This document shows, in pieces, positions 17,807 through 27,039 of a stretch of DNA of 64,000 nucleotides. The position numbers and the translations under genes were made by a program. Positions within the stretch are counted from its first letter, which is position 1; each line of letters starts with the position of its first letter. Source of the stretch: Roseovarius azorensis (GTDB lineage: Bacteria; Pseudomonadota; Alphaproteobacteria; Rhodobacterales; Rhodobacteraceae); NCBI RefSeq assembly GCF_900109455.1, contig NZ_FOAG01000010.1:1-64000 (forward strand). Reading direction: 5' to 3'. The notes under the pieces are model-generated. The model was not told where the DNA came from and ran no database searches. It saw only the letters and a program-made list of their open reading frames with translations.

Positions 17807-19405
17807 ATGACATTCGGACGGGTCAACCCGCAATTCCGGCTGGAGGATCAAGGCATCACCGGACTGGGCAATGTCTATTACAACCTCATCGAACCAGCCC
17901 TGATCGAGGCGGCGCTGAAGCATGGCGAAGGCACCTTGGGTCAGGGCGGCACGTTTCTTGTGAGCACCGGCAAGTTCACCGGTCGTTCACCCAAGGACAA
18001 GCATATCGTCAGAACCAACAGCGTTGCCGACACGATCTGGTGGGAGAACAACGCCGCGATGTCGCCCGAGGGCTTTGACGCGCTTTATGCCGACATGCTG
18101 GATTACATGCAGGACGGTGATTTCTATGTGCAGGATCTGGTCGGTGGCGCCGATCCGGCGCATGCAATCAATGTGCGGATGGTCTCGGAACTGGCCTGGC
18201 ACAGCCTGTTCAACCGCACCATGCTGCGCCGCCCGGTGCGCGATGCGCTGGATGGATTCATCGCCGATTTCACCCTGATCAACTGTCCGGGTTTCAAGGC
18301 CGATCCAGCGCGGCACGACTGCCGCACCGAAACCGTGATCGCGATGAATTTCGACCGCAAGCTCATTCTCGTAGGCGGCACCGAGTATGCCGGCGAGAAC
18401 AAGAAATCCATCTTTACCCTGCTCAACTACCTGCTGCCCGAAAAGGGCATCATGCCAATGCACTGCTCGGCCAACCATGCGCAGGGCAATCCGGTCGATA
18501 CCGCCGTGTTCTTTGGTCTCTCCGGCACCGGCAAGACGACGCTCTCGGCTGATCCGGCGCGCACGCTCATCGGCGATGACGAACATGGCTGGTCGGATCG
18601 CGGCACCTTCAATTTCGAGGGTGGCTGCTATGCCAAGACGATCAACCTCAATCCCGACGCGGAACCCGAGATATACGCTACGACCCACAAGTTCGGCACG
18701 GTGATCGAAAACATGGTGTTCGATCCCGAAACGCTGGAACTGGATTTCGAGGATGATTCACTGACCGCCAACATGCGCTGCGCCTATCCGCTGCATTACA
18801 TCTCGAACGCCTCCGAGACGGCGCTTGGCGGGCATCCCAAGAACATCATCATGCTGACCTGCGACGCCTTCGGCGTACTGCCACCCATCGCGCGGCTGAC
18901 GCCAGCGCAGGCGATGTATCACTTCCTGTCTGGCTTTACGTCAAAGGTGGCTGGCACCGAGCGCGGCGTAACCGAGCCCGAACCGACCTTTTCCACTTGT
19001 TTCGGCGCGCCCTTCATGCCGCGCCGCCCCGAGGCCTATGGCAACCTGCTCAAGGCCAAGATCGCCAAGCATGGCGCGACCTGCTGGCTGGTGAATACCG
19101 GCTGGACCGGCGGCGCCTATGGCACCGGCTCGCGCATGCCGATCAAGGCCACCCGCGCGCTGCTGACCGCGGCGCTTGACGGCTCTCTGAACGAGGTCGA
19201 GTTCCGCAAGGACGATAATTTCGGCTTTGACGTGCCCATTGCCGTGCCGGGCGTGGCCGAGGTTCTGCTCGACCCGCGCCGCACCTGGGATGATCCTGCG
19301 GCCTATGATGCGCAGGCCGCCAGGCTGGTGCAGATGTTCGCCGACAATTTCGCGCAATACGTCCCCTATATCGACGAAGACGTGAAGGCAGCGGCCATCG
19401 GCTGA
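17807..19405 (+). CDS. pckA: Phosphoenolpyruvate carboxykinase (ATP)
   Basis: A 532-residue ATP-type PEP carboxykinase, which turns oxaloacetate and ATP into PEP and CO2 for gluconeogenesis. The nucleotide motif is [15 protein letters not shown] (kinase-1), followed by GDDEHGW (kinase-2), the metal-binding region NFEGGCYAK, and the PEPCK-specific GRSPKDK near residue 60. The start at 17807 is supported by AGGAG at 17793-17797. Repeats upstream probably carry its carbon control. It lies next to chvI, as in rhizobia and roseobacters. Confidence 0.97.
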   Translation: MTFGRVNPQFRLEDQGITGLGNVYYNLIEPALIEAALKHGEGTLGQGGTFLVSTGKFTGRSPKDKHIVRTNSVADTIWWENNAAMSPEGFDALYADMLDYMQDGDFYVQDLVGGADPAHAINVRMVSELAWHSLFNRTMLRRPVRDALDGFIADFTLINCPGFKADPARHDCRTETVIAMNFDRKLILVGGTEYAGENKKSIFTLLNYLLPEKGIMPMHCSANHAQGNPVDTAVFFGLSGTGKTTLSADPARTLIGDDEHGWSDRGTFNFEGGCYAKTINLNPDAEPEIYATTHKFGTVIENMVFDPETLELDFEDDSLTANMRCAYPLHYISNASETALGGHPKNIIMLTCDAFGVLPPIARLTPAQAMYHFLSGFTSKVAGTERGVTEPEPTFSTCFGAPFMPRRPEAYGNLLKAKIAKHGATCWLVNTGWTGGAYGTGSRMPIKATRALLTAALDGSLNEVEFRKDDNFGFDVPIAVPGVAEVLLDPRRTWDDPAAYDAQAARLVQMFADNFAQYVPYIDEDVKAAAIG

Positions 19406-19426
19406 CTGCTGTGGCTCCGGAGCTGA

Positions 19427-19476
19427 TCCGGGGCCTGAACCGCCGCGCGGACGGCATCCCCGATGCCTGCCCCGGA
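19427..19476. terminator. Nested hairpin between convergent pckA and TauE gene
   Basis: TCCGGGGC (19427-19434) pairs with GCCCCGGA (19469-19476), enclosing a second stem GGCATC/GATGCC (19453-19458/19462-19467). It lies between the two stops and may end both transcripts; there is no U-tract. Confidence 0.45.
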
Positions 19477-19489
19477 CCATTCCCGTAGA

Positions 19490-20263
19490 TCACATCACCA
19501 TCACCCCCCGCCGGATCAGGTTCAGCCCCGCGATCAACAGCACCCAGAGCGTGATTCGCCGGAACGCCGCCTGATCGAAACGATCCTGCAGCCGAAACCC
19601 TAGCCAGATACCAAAGAGCGCAGGCGGCACCATCGCCAGCGACAAGGGCACGGTTTCGGTCCGCAGCACGCCAGAGCCGACATGCGACACCAGCAACAGC
19701 AGCGCGCCCAGCCCGTAGATCACTCCCTGCACCCGCATCTGTTCGGTCTTTTCGGTTCCGCGCGCGGTCAGCATCGCCACCGTGGGCGGTCCCCACATGC
19801 CCGATATCCCGCCAAAGAGTCCGGCCAGCGCGCCCACCCCCGCCTCGGCCCGCGGCCCCGGATCGGGTGACAGTCGCAGCCCCCGGCCCAGCAGGGCGGC
19901 CCCCGCATAGAGCGTGATCAGCGGCCCGATGAAGAGCAGCATCGCAGCGGGCGGCAGCACCGGCACCAGTTGCGCGGCAATCACCATCACCACGCCCCCC
20001 ACCAGCATGAAGAGACGAAACCGGCGCACCGACTCCCACGCCGCCCGGCGCCCCTGACGCAGCGCCTGCCACAGATTTGTGGCCAGTGTCGGCAGGATCA
20101 ATCCCGCGAGCGCCAGATCAGGTGGCATCACCGCGCTCAGCCCGGCGATCATCACGGTGGGCATGGCAAAGCCGACGACGCCCTTGACCAGCCCGGCGGA
20201 GACCGCCACGGCAAAGACAAACCCCCAGCCCCAGACCAGGCCGATATCGAAAAACGCATCCAT
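19490..20263 (-). CDS. TauE/SafE family membrane permease
   Basis: A 257-residue integral membrane protein of the TauE/SafE (sulfite exporter) family. Seven to eight hydrophobic segments fill the sequence, with the family's repeated half-signatures: VKGVVGFAMPTVMIAGL in the first half and GLFGGISGMWGPPTVAML in the second. Members export or import small organosulfur or sulfite anions and other acids, so the substrate is uncertain. It is a single gene, divergent from mcd. Confidence 0.9.
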   Translation of the reverse strand: MDAFFDIGLVWGWGFVFAVAVSAGLVKGVVGFAMPTVMIAGLSAVMPPDLALAGLILPTLATNLWQALRQGRRAAWESVRRFRLFMLVGGVVMVIAAQLVPVLPPAAMLLFIGPLITLYAGAALLGRGLRLSPDPGPRAEAGVGALAGLFGGISGMWGPPTVAMLTARGTEKTEQMRVQGVIYGLGALLLLVSHVGSGVLRTETVPLSLAMVPPALFGIWLGFRLQDRFDQAAFRRITLWVLLIAGLNLIRRGVMVM

Positions 20264-20329
20264 ATGGCCTTCTTAGCATCCGTTTGATGTTGCGGCGCGA
20301 AAATCAATACGTAATTTTAAAACAAAAAC

Positions 20330-20345
20330 ATGCGACAAATCGCAT
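20330..20345. promoter_or_regulatory. Inverted repeat upstream of mcd
   Basis: ATGCGA and TCGCAT are perfect 6-base arms around CAAA, 62 bases before the mcd ATG, in an AT-rich divergent promoter region. In Paracoccus the regulator RamB activates this pathway; whether this repeat is its site is a guess. Confidence 0.4.
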
Positions 20346-20407
20346 AATAGTTGCGCTGCACCTGCATGGTAGATAAAAGGCGCAAGGATGGATAGAGGAT
20401 ATGATTC

Positions 20408-22096
20408 ATGGCACATGACGGACAGGATATTGCAATGGCCGAACCGATCATTCTGGGGGATCTTCTGGCACTGACCGGCGCGGCGATTGCCCCGGTCGAG
20501 GGGCTGCTGGAACAGGCCACCGCCTCTGTCCGCGAAAAGGTCACCATCGACGGTCGGATATCGGGCGCTGCGATGGATGCCGAACAGACCGCGACACATG
20601 GTCTGGCCTGGCTTGCCACCTATACCGAAGCGCTGCGCCAGATGCAGAACTGGGCCACGCGGCTGAATGGCAACGGCCAGTTCGGCGAAGTCGAGCAGCT
20701 GCTTCACCAGATCGCATTCGGCGAGTATCTCAGCCAGATCGCCGGCGGCATCCAGATGAACCAGGGCGAAGTGGTCCGGATTCAGGATCTTGGCCTCACA
20801 CCCGATGACGCGCATCTCCTGATGGACCCAGCCACCAGCCTGCTGATGCAGGCAGGCAATACGCAGGCCACGCGCGCCCGGCTGGTGGAATTGATGCAGG
20901 AACGTACGGCAGAGATCACCGTGGGTCGCACCGGACTGGATGAAGAACTGGAAATGATCCGCGCACAATTCCGCCGCTTCTCGGTCGAAAAGGTGGAACC
21001 GCACGCCCATGGCTGGCACCTCAGGGACGAGTTGATCCCGATGGAGATCATCGAGGAACTGGCCGGAATGGGTGTCTTTGGCCTGACCATCCCCGAGGAA
21101 TTCGGCGGCTTTGGCCTCAGCAAGGCGTCAATGGTCGTCGTGTCCGAGGAACTCAGCCGCGGCTATATCGGTGTCGGCTCGCTCGGTACCCGGTCAGAGA
21201 TTGCCGCCGAACTGATCCTCTGCGGCGGCACCGATGCGCAGAAAGCCCAGTGGCTGCCGAAACTCGCCAGCGCCGAGATCCTGCCTACGGCTGTTTTCAC
21301 CGAACCCAACACCGGCTCGGATCTGGGTAGCCTGCGCACCCGTGCCGTGCGGGATGAAAATGGCGACTGGAAAGTCACCGGCAACAAGACATGGATCACC
21401 CATGCCGCGCGCACCCATGTGATGACGCTGCTTGCGCGCACGGTGCCCGACACCACCGATCACCGGGGCCTGTCGATGTTTCTGGCCGAGAAAACCCCCG
21501 GCACCGACGAAAACCCGTTTCCCACCCCCGGCATGACTGGCGGCGAGATCGAGGTACTGGGCTATCGTGGGATGAAGGAATACGAGCTGGGCTTTGATAA
21601 CTTCCATGTGAAAGGCGAGAACCTGCTAGGGGGTGAAGAGGGCAAAGGCTTCAAACAACTGATGGAAACTTTCGAGTCCGCCCGCATCCAGACCGCCGCC
21701 CGCGCCGTGGGCGTGGCGCAATCGGCCCTCGACGTGGCGATGAAATATGCCATCGACCGCAAGCAGTTCGGCAGATCGCTCATCGACTTTCCCCGCGTTT
21801 CGGGCAAACTCGCCATGATGGCGGTGGAAATCATGATCGCCCGGCAACTGACCTATTTCAGCGCATGGGAAAAGGACCACGGTCGGCGCTGCGATCTTGA
21901 GGCGGGCATGGCCAAGCTCTTGGGCGCGCGCGTCGCCTGGGCCGCCGCCGACAACGGGTTGCAGATCCACGGCGGTAACGGGTTTGCTCTGGAATACGCG
22001 ATCAGTCGGATTTTGTGCGATGCGCGGATCCTGAATATCTTTGAGGGGGCTGCGGAGATTCAGGCGCAGGTGATCGCCCGGCGACTTCTGGGATAG
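20408..22096 (+). CDS. mcd: (2S)-methylsuccinyl-CoA dehydrogenase
   Basis: A 562-residue acyl-CoA dehydrogenase with an N-terminal extension of about 170 residues, the hallmark of methylsuccinyl-CoA dehydrogenase of the ethylmalonyl-CoA pathway. It oxidises (2S)-methylsuccinyl-CoA to mesaconyl-CoA. The dehydrogenase core shows FGLTIPEEFGGFGLSK, the FAD region FTEPNTGSDLGS and GNKTWITHA, DRKQFGRSL, and the catalytic-Glu segment NIFEGAAEIQ near the end. Plain short-chain acyl-CoA dehydrogenases are about 380 residues, so the length supports the assignment. Electrons should go to EtfAB. The ATG at 20408 is used; an in-frame ATG at 20435 is possible. Confidence 0.88.
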   Translation: MAHDGQDIAMAEPIILGDLLALTGAAIAPVEGLLEQATASVREKVTIDGRISGAAMDAEQTATHGLAWLATYTEALRQMQNWATRLNGNGQFGEVEQLLHQIAFGEYLSQIAGGIQMNQGEVVRIQDLGLTPDDAHLLMDPATSLLMQAGNTQATRARLVELMQERTAEITVGRTGLDEELEMIRAQFRRFSVEKVEPHAHGWHLRDELIPMEIIEELAGMGVFGLTIPEEFGGFGLSKASMVVVSEELSRGYIGVGSLGTRSEIAAELILCGGTDAQKAQWLPKLASAEILPTAVFTEPNTGSDLGSLRTRAVRDENGDWKVTGNKTWITHAARTHVMTLLARTVPDTTDHRGLSMFLAEKTPGTDENPFPTPGMTGGEIEVLGYRGMKEYELGFDNFHVKGENLLGGEEGKGFKQLMETFESARIQTAARAVGVAQSALDVAMKYAIDRKQFGRSLIDFPRVSGKLAMMAVEIMIARQLTYFSAWEKDHGRRCDLEAGMAKLLGARVAWAAADNGLQIHGGNGFALEYAISRILCDARILNIFEGAAEIQAQVIARRLLG

Positions 22097-22187
22097 CCCG
22101 CGCGCCATTCCGAAAACCTGCGATGGCTGGCGGGATGTCATCACCGCGCCCGGTGGCAGGAGGCGGCAGCGATCGTGCGCCGCTCGG

Positions 22188-22199
22188 ATGACATGTCAT
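22188..22199. repeat. Perfect 12-base palindrome
   Basis: ATGACATGTCAT lies in the 190-base gap between mcd and the ATPase gene, 53 bases before the -35 candidate. It may be a second operator; its role is unknown. The rest of the gap shows no gene. Confidence 0.3.
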
Positions 22200-22251
22200 G
22201 GCAGGCGCAGGCGGGGTCAGAGGCCATCCTTCCAGCCGGATTTAGCAATAG

Positions 22252-22280
22252 TTGACTAATTAGCCATCAATGGCTAATCT
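22252..22280 (+). promoter_or_regulatory. Promoter with embedded operator palindrome
   Basis: TTGACT (22252-22257) is a good -35; after 17 bases TAATCT (22275-22280) is a weak -10. The spacer contains TTAGCCAT-CA-ATGGCTAA (22260-22277), a perfect 8-base inverted repeat that would block the promoter when bound. A start site 7 bases after the -10 falls on the A of the ATG at 22287, so the mRNA may be leaderless. Confidence 0.5.
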
Positions 22281-22286
22281 TGGCTC

Positions 22287-23411
22287 ATGGCCCCGTCCGA
22301 CTGGCATTTTCCGCGCCGTGAGTTCACCCACAGCGTCTTTGTCACTCTCACGCAGGGGCCGTCCCCGGCGCTGCGCCTCTTTGGTCCGCGCCGCACCGGC
22401 AAGACCGAATTCCTGCAACGCGATCTGGGCTTTATGGCCGCAGAAACCTATGGTCACCGCGTCCTCTACGCCAGCTTCTGGCAGATCAGCACGGCCCCGC
22501 TGGCACTTTTGCTTCATGCCTGCGACATGGCCCTGCGCCCCCAGAGCTATTCCGAGCGCCTGCTGAAATGGGCGCAGACCCCACCGGTCAGGATCCGCCT
22601 TGGCGCACTCAGTGACCTGGCCGGGCTGGAGATCGAACTGGGCCGGAACAATGACACGCCCCCTGCCGACGAACTCCTGCTGCTCGACCGGCATCTCGAC
22701 CGGCTGGCCGATTCCAGGCGGCCAGCGCTGCTGCTGCTCGATGAGGTGCAGGAACTGGCCCACCATCCGCAGGGGACAGAGATCATGGCGGGGTTGCGCA
22801 CCTCTCTGGACCGACGGCGCGAGGGGCTGCGCACGGTCTTTACCGGCTCGTCCCAGATCGGGCTGAACAAGGTATTCTCCGCCCGTAACGCACCGCTCTA
22901 CCGCTTTGCAGCACCGCTACACCTGCCGCCCATGGGCCCGGAATTCGTAGATCATCAGCTCAAGGTCTTTCACCGCGTCTATCGCCGCAAGCTCGACCGC
23001 GACACGGCGCTCGACTTCTTTCGGCATTTCCAGGGCAACCCGATGTTCTTTCAGCGCTGGTTGACCGCGCTTGGCCTCTCGCCCGACATCTCCGAAGCCG
23101 ATGCCGCCCGACAGACCGCGCAGGATCTCGCCGCCGATCTTGAACTTGACCGTCAATGGCTGGCGCTCCAGACCCCGCATCGCGCCATGGCACGGATCAT
23201 CGCAGAGCGCCTGCCCGATCCCTTTGGCGCGGGCGGCGCGGCGCGCTATGCCGCACTCACCGGCGTGGACGCCCCGATCCCGCAGACCCGGCAGAGCTAT
23301 CTGCGCACCCTTGTGCGTCGCGGCATCGCCGATCAGTGGGAGGGCGAATGGCGCATTGCCGATCCGGTGTTCGAGGCATGGATTCTCGATCGTGGCGCGG
23401 ACGACTTCTGA
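22287..23411 (+). CDS. P-loop ATPase with winged-helix-like C-terminus
   Basis: A 374-residue AAA/STAND-like ATPase resembling the Arch_ATPase group. Walker A is GPRRTGKTEF near residue 32, Walker B is ALLLLDEVQEL near 150, and TVFTGSSQIGL resembles a sensor 1. The C-terminal 60 residues (QSYLRTLVRRGIADQWEGEWRIADPVFEAWIL) look like the winged-helix domain common in this group. No other domain is visible. No Shine-Dalgarno sequence precedes the ATG and the promoter is very close, suggesting leaderless translation. It is a single gene and converges with the TDT gene, 9 bases away. The function is not known. Confidence 0.85.
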   Translation: MAPSDWHFPRREFTHSVFVTLTQGPSPALRLFGPRRTGKTEFLQRDLGFMAAETYGHRVLYASFWQISTAPLALLLHACDMALRPQSYSERLLKWAQTPPVRIRLGALSDLAGLEIELGRNNDTPPADELLLLDRHLDRLADSRRPALLLLDEVQELAHHPQGTEIMAGLRTSLDRRREGLRTVFTGSSQIGLNKVFSARNAPLYRFAAPLHLPPMGPEFVDHQLKVFHRVYRRKLDRDTALDFFRHFQGNPMFFQRWLTALGLSPDISEADAARQTAQDLAADLELDRQWLALQTPHRAMARIIAERLPDPFGAGGAARYAALTGVDAPIPQTRQSYLRTLVRRGIADQWEGEWRIADPVFEAWILDRGADDF

Positions 23412-23420
23412 CGCGCACCC

Positions 23421-24383
23421 TCAATCCGGCTGAAACACCGCATCCGCCCGCAGCGCGCGCGCCGTTCGCCACAACAGACCCGCGATGATCACGCAAAGCG
23501 CCGCAAGCAGGACGATCCCGATCAGCCGGTGTCCGACCGATCCCACCGCCTCGGCATAGGCGAAGCTGGCGATCGTCACCGCCGCCACCGGAAAGCTGAG
23601 CGCCCAGAAGCTCAGCGAAAACGGCACCCGCATCAGGCGTGGCAACTGCACCGCCACGATGAGCGTAAACAGATAGGCCCCGTTCAGCAGAACCCGGGCG
23701 AATTCATCCACCCCGCCCACCAGTTCCACCCAAGCCAGAAAACCGACCGCTGGCGGCGCGATCAGGATGACCAGCGACGGTTGCAACCGCTCGGGCAGAG
23801 GATCGTGGAAAATCAGCCGGTTCATCACCAGCGCCAGCATCACGATCCAGAAAATCAGCCCCACGCTGGCGAAAAACCAGCTGATCTCGAGATATCCCAG
23901 TGGCACACCTGCAATCGCCACGATCACATTGCCGACCGCCGGGATGAACCACGCCGGCGACAGATGCCCGTGCTGGAACGACCGCGCACTGATCCAGCCG
24001 CTGACCACCGCCAGCGTCAGGATCAACTGCATCGGCACCGCAATCAGCCACATTACGTGCGCAACCCACGGTGCGGGCACCAGCATCACGATGGACATAA
24101 GCACCAGTGCGATGGAGATCGCGGGAAAGAACGCCAGCTTGACCGGATGCCGCCATTCCGCCGCCACCGCCCCGGGATATCGCACCGCCTTGGCCAGATA
24201 GCCCAGCGCCACGGCGGCAAAGACAGCCATGGTCAACCAATGCGCCGCCCATGACATCACATGCGTCAACCCTAGCGACACCTCACCCGCACGCAGCGCC
24301 AGCGTGAACCCGCAGAGCCCCATCACCACGGTAAATAGCGTGACGGGCACATATTGCAGCCGCCTCTGGTCTGTCCCGCGCAA
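23421..24383 (-). CDS. SLAC1/TDT family membrane transporter
   Basis: A 320-residue membrane protein with about ten hydrophobic helices, of the tellurite-resistance/dicarboxylate (TehA, SLAC1) family. These form anion channels or C4-dicarboxylate/sulfite exporters. The family start is visible, VPVTLFTVVMGLCGFTLALR, and later helices carry the expected Phe/Gly content. An FAH-family hydrolase gene lies 5 bases upstream and the two are probably co-transcribed. The substrate is not known. Confidence 0.88.
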   Translation of the reverse strand: MRGTDQRRLQYVPVTLFTVVMGLCGFTLALRAGEVSLGLTHVMSWAAHWLTMAVFAAVALGYLAKAVRYPGAVAAEWRHPVKLAFFPAISIALVLMSIVMLVPAPWVAHVMWLIAVPMQLILTLAVVSGWISARSFQHGHLSPAWFIPAVGNVIVAIAGVPLGYLEISWFFASVGLIFWIVMLALVMNRLIFHDPLPERLQPSLVILIAPPAVGFLAWVELVGGVDEFARVLLNGAYLFTLIVAVQLPRLMRVPFSLSFWALSFPVAAVTIASFAYAEAVGSVGHRLIGIVLLAALCVIIAGLLWRTARALRADAVFQPD

Positions 24384-24388
24384 CGCCC

Positions 24389-25087
24389 CTACTCCGCCGC
24401 GCCGATGTTCAGATGCAACGATGCCAGCCCGTCGATCTCTCCCAGCAGCACATTGCCCGGCACGACCGGACCCACGCCCGCAGGGGTGCCGGTATAGATC
24501 AGATCGCCCGGTGCCAGATGGTAGAAACGCGACAGATGCGCGATGATCTCGGGCACCGACCAGACCATCTCGGCCAATGTCGCCTCCTGCGCTACCCGCC
24601 CATCGACCCTGAGCCGAATCGCCTGATGCCCGATCTCGCCAAACTCCGCCTTCGGGGTAATGGCCCCGATCACCGCCGAGTGTTCGAAATCCTTGCCCAG
24701 ATCCCAGGGCCGCCGCTTGTCCTTGGCCGTAGCCTGCAGATCGCGGCGCGTCAGATCAATGCCGCAGGCATAGCCATAGACCGCCGCCATCGCCTCCGCC
24801 TCTCTCACCCGGAACGCGGGCGCGCCCAGCGCAACGACGAACTCCATCTCGTGATGACAGTCCTGCGTGCCAAGGGGATAGGGGATCGTCGCCCCGCCCA
24901 GACAGATGTGATGCGCCGACTTGGTGAAATAGAACGGCGCCTCACGGTCCACCTCGTTGCCCATCTCGGCGGCATGGGCAGCATAATTGCGCCCGACGCA
25001 GAACACCCGGCCCACCGGATATCCGTCCGCCACTCCCTCGACAGGCAGCAACGGTGCGGCGGGCAGATTGAATAACGTTTCTGTCAT
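24389..25087 (-). CDS. Fumarylacetoacetate hydrolase family protein
   Basis: A 232-residue single-domain FAH-family enzyme. These hydrolyse or decarboxylate 2-oxo acids; close types include fumarylpyruvate hydrolase and acylpyruvases. The fold markers are CVGRNYAAHAAEMG, the metal ligands in HHEMEFVVAL (E-x-E) and GIDLTRRDLQ, and the late block YTGTPAGVGPV. The sequence resembles the NagK/YcgM subgroup. No ring-cleavage gene is adjacent, so the substrate is open. It is about 70 bases downstream of phnM. Confidence 0.92.
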   Translation of the reverse strand: MTETLFNLPAAPLLPVEGVADGYPVGRVFCVGRNYAAHAAEMGNEVDREAPFYFTKSAHHICLGGATIPYPLGTQDCHHEMEFVVALGAPAFRVREAEAMAAVYGYACGIDLTRRDLQATAKDKRRPWDLGKDFEHSAVIGAITPKAEFGEIGHQAIRLRVDGRVAQEATLAEMVWSVPEIIAHLSRFYHLAPGDLIYTGTPAGVGPVVPGNVLLGEIDGLASLHLNIGAAE

Positions 25088-25159
25088 GGGGATCTCCGGT
25101 GCAAGCGATTGAATTCGCGCCCGTTATGCGCCCCGCCTTCCCCCTTGTCAAAGCCCGGC

Positions 25160-26302
25160 TCAGGCCACGCGACGCCCCTGCGACCAGACACCCCGCAGCG
25201 CCGGTGCCCCCCCGCGCAGGGCAAACCGGATAAGATCACCACGCGCGCCCTCGGCCAGCGCGCCGCGATCCGCCAACCCCACGGCCCGCGCCGGATTGGC
25301 CGAGACCGTGGCCATCCCGCGCGCCATGTCGTCCCAGCGCTCGCCCAGTTGCACCGCCGCCAGCAACAGCGCCGAGGGCACGTAGTCCGACGACAGGATA
25401 TCCAGATGACCCAGATCGGCCAGGTCCCCGGCCGCCACGTTGCCGGAATGCGACGCACCCCGGATCAGGTTGGGCGCGCCCATGATGACCGCGATCCCCC
25501 GCGCGGTACAGGCGCGCGCCGCCTCGACCGTGGTGGGAAACTCGGCCAGCCTGATGCCATAACCCTCCGACACCGCCACCTGTTCCTCGGTCGTGTCGTC
25601 ATGGCTGGCCAGCACCGCGCCATAGCGGCCCGCATGCGCCACCGCCGACGCCTCGTGGCGGTCGCCATGCGCATCCCGCAGCGCCCTCAGTTGCGCCACA
25701 TGCTCCGCGAATTGCGCATCCGTCAGACCGTGCTTGCCCTTCATGTACTCCTCCAGCTTGGTCACATCGCGAAACTGCCGCTGCCCCGGCGTGTGATCCA
25801 TCAGGCTGACGATGCCCACCCGGTCCTCGGGGCCGAATTCCTCCATTTCCTCTTCCAGCGTTTCCGAACACACCTCGGCCCGCAGATGCAGGAAATGGCT
25901 GATCTTGAGCGCGTCCTCGGCGCGCAGGCTCAAGAGTTCATCGGCCAGCCCGCGCGCATATTTCTTGTAGCGCCCCACGCCAGTGGGCACGGATCCCACC
26001 CGCATCGCGTCAAACACCGTGGTGATTCCCACGCTGGCCAGTTCCGCATCATGCGCAAGGATAGCGGCATTATGCGGCCAGTCTACCTTGGGGCGCGGCT
26101 GAATATGGCGCTCCAGATTGTCGGTATGCAACTCGATCAGACCCGGCGCGATGAAATCGCCGCCACAGTCCACCGCCCCTCGTGGCACGCCCGTTCCGCT
26201 GTCGATCCGGGCAATCCTTCCCCCGCGCAGGACAACCGACCCGACCCGCACCTCTGAGGGCAGGATCAGCAGGGCATTGGCGAGAATACAGTCTTCTGTC
26301 AT
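25160..26302 (-). CDS. phnM: C-P lyase pathway triphosphate diphosphatase PhnM
   Basis: A 380-residue amidohydrolase-fold enzyme. In the C-P lyase pathway PhnM removes pyrophosphate from ribose 1-phosphonate 5-triphosphate, giving the 5-phosphate that PhnJ cleaves. Markers: FIAPGLIELHTDNLERH (metal His in HTDN), RVGIVSLMDHTPGQ, SHDDTTEEQV and ILSSDYVPSALLLA. The length is typical. It is separated from the other phn genes by the plus-strand DUF1045 gene, from which it is divergent with 38 bases between. Confidence 0.96.
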   Translation of the reverse strand: MTEDCILANALLILPSEVRVGSVVLRGGRIARIDSGTGVPRGAVDCGGDFIAPGLIELHTDNLERHIQPRPKVDWPHNAAILAHDAELASVGITTVFDAMRVGSVPTGVGRYKKYARGLADELLSLRAEDALKISHFLHLRAEVCSETLEEEMEEFGPEDRVGIVSLMDHTPGQRQFRDVTKLEEYMKGKHGLTDAQFAEHVAQLRALRDAHGDRHEASAVAHAGRYGAVLASHDDTTEEQVAVSEGYGIRLAEFPTTVEAARACTARGIAVIMGAPNLIRGASHSGNVAAGDLADLGHLDILSSDYVPSALLLAAVQLGERWDDMARGMATVSANPARAVGLADRGALAEGARGDLIRFALRGGAPALRGVWSQGRRVA

Positions 26303-26340
26303 GTCAGTGTCATGCTTTCCTGAAAGATCACGGCAAATCC

Positions 26341-27039
26341 ATGAAACGCCCCATGATATTCACCCGTTACGCTATTTATTTCACGCCCCCTCCGGGGCCC
26401 CTGTCCGATTTCGGCGCGGCATGGCTGGGATGGGATCCGGCGACCGGACAGCCCGTGTATCACCTCGACCTGCCTGGCCTGCCCGCGCCGGTGCAGGAGA
26501 TCACCGCCGCCCCCCGCAAATACGGGCTGCACGCCACCATGGCCCCCCCTTTTCGTCTGGCGGATGGCAAGACCGGGGCCTCTCTCGTCGACGCCTTCGC
26601 CCGCTTTTGTACTCAGAACGGCCCGGTCACGCTCGACGGCCTCGAAGTCGCCGCTCTGGGCCGTTTTCTGGCGCTCATCCCGACCGGCGATCAGGGCGCG
26701 GTCAGCGCCCTCGCCGCCCGGACCGTGCGCGCCTTCGATGCCTTTCGCGCACCTTTGACCGAGGCACAGATCGCTCGCCGTCGCTCGGGCGGGCTCACCC
26801 CCGAACAGGACGCGCTGCTGCTGCGATGGGGATATCCCTACGTGATGGACGCTTTTCGCTTTCACATCACCCTCACCGGCAAGCGCCCCAAGACCGAACT
26901 GTCCCTGCTGCGCGATGCGCTCGGGGCGACGCTGAACCCGCTCATCCCGCGCCCCTTTGCCGTCGACGCCCTCTCGCTCATGGGCGAGGGTGAGACCGGC
27001 CATTTCCATCTCATCCACCGTCATACCCTCACCGCCTGA
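26341..27039 (+). CDS. DUF1045 phosphonate-metabolism protein
   Basis: A 232-residue DUF1045 protein, a family repeatedly found in C-P lyase loci and thought to have a 2H-phosphoesterase-like fold. The HxT-like repeats appear as LHATMAPPF and FHITLTGKR. This fold suits hydrolysis of cyclic phosphodiesters, and PhnP in other operons cleaves the cyclic phosphate made by C-P lyase, so this may replace phnP, which is absent here. That is an inference. The ATG at 26341 (MKRPMIFTRY) fits the family; an in-frame ATG lies at 26182. Its 3' end overlaps phnN by 19 bases on the opposite strand. Confidence 0.88.
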   Translation: MKRPMIFTRYAIYFTPPPGPLSDFGAAWLGWDPATGQPVYHLDLPGLPAPVQEITAAPRKYGLHATMAPPFRLADGKTGASLVDAFARFCTQNGPVTLDGLEVAALGRFLALIPTGDQGAVSALAARTVRAFDAFRAPLTEAQIARRRSGGLTPEQDALLLRWGYPYVMDAFRFHITLTGKRPKTELSLLRDALGATLNPLIPRPFAVDALSLMGEGETGHFHLIHRHTLTA

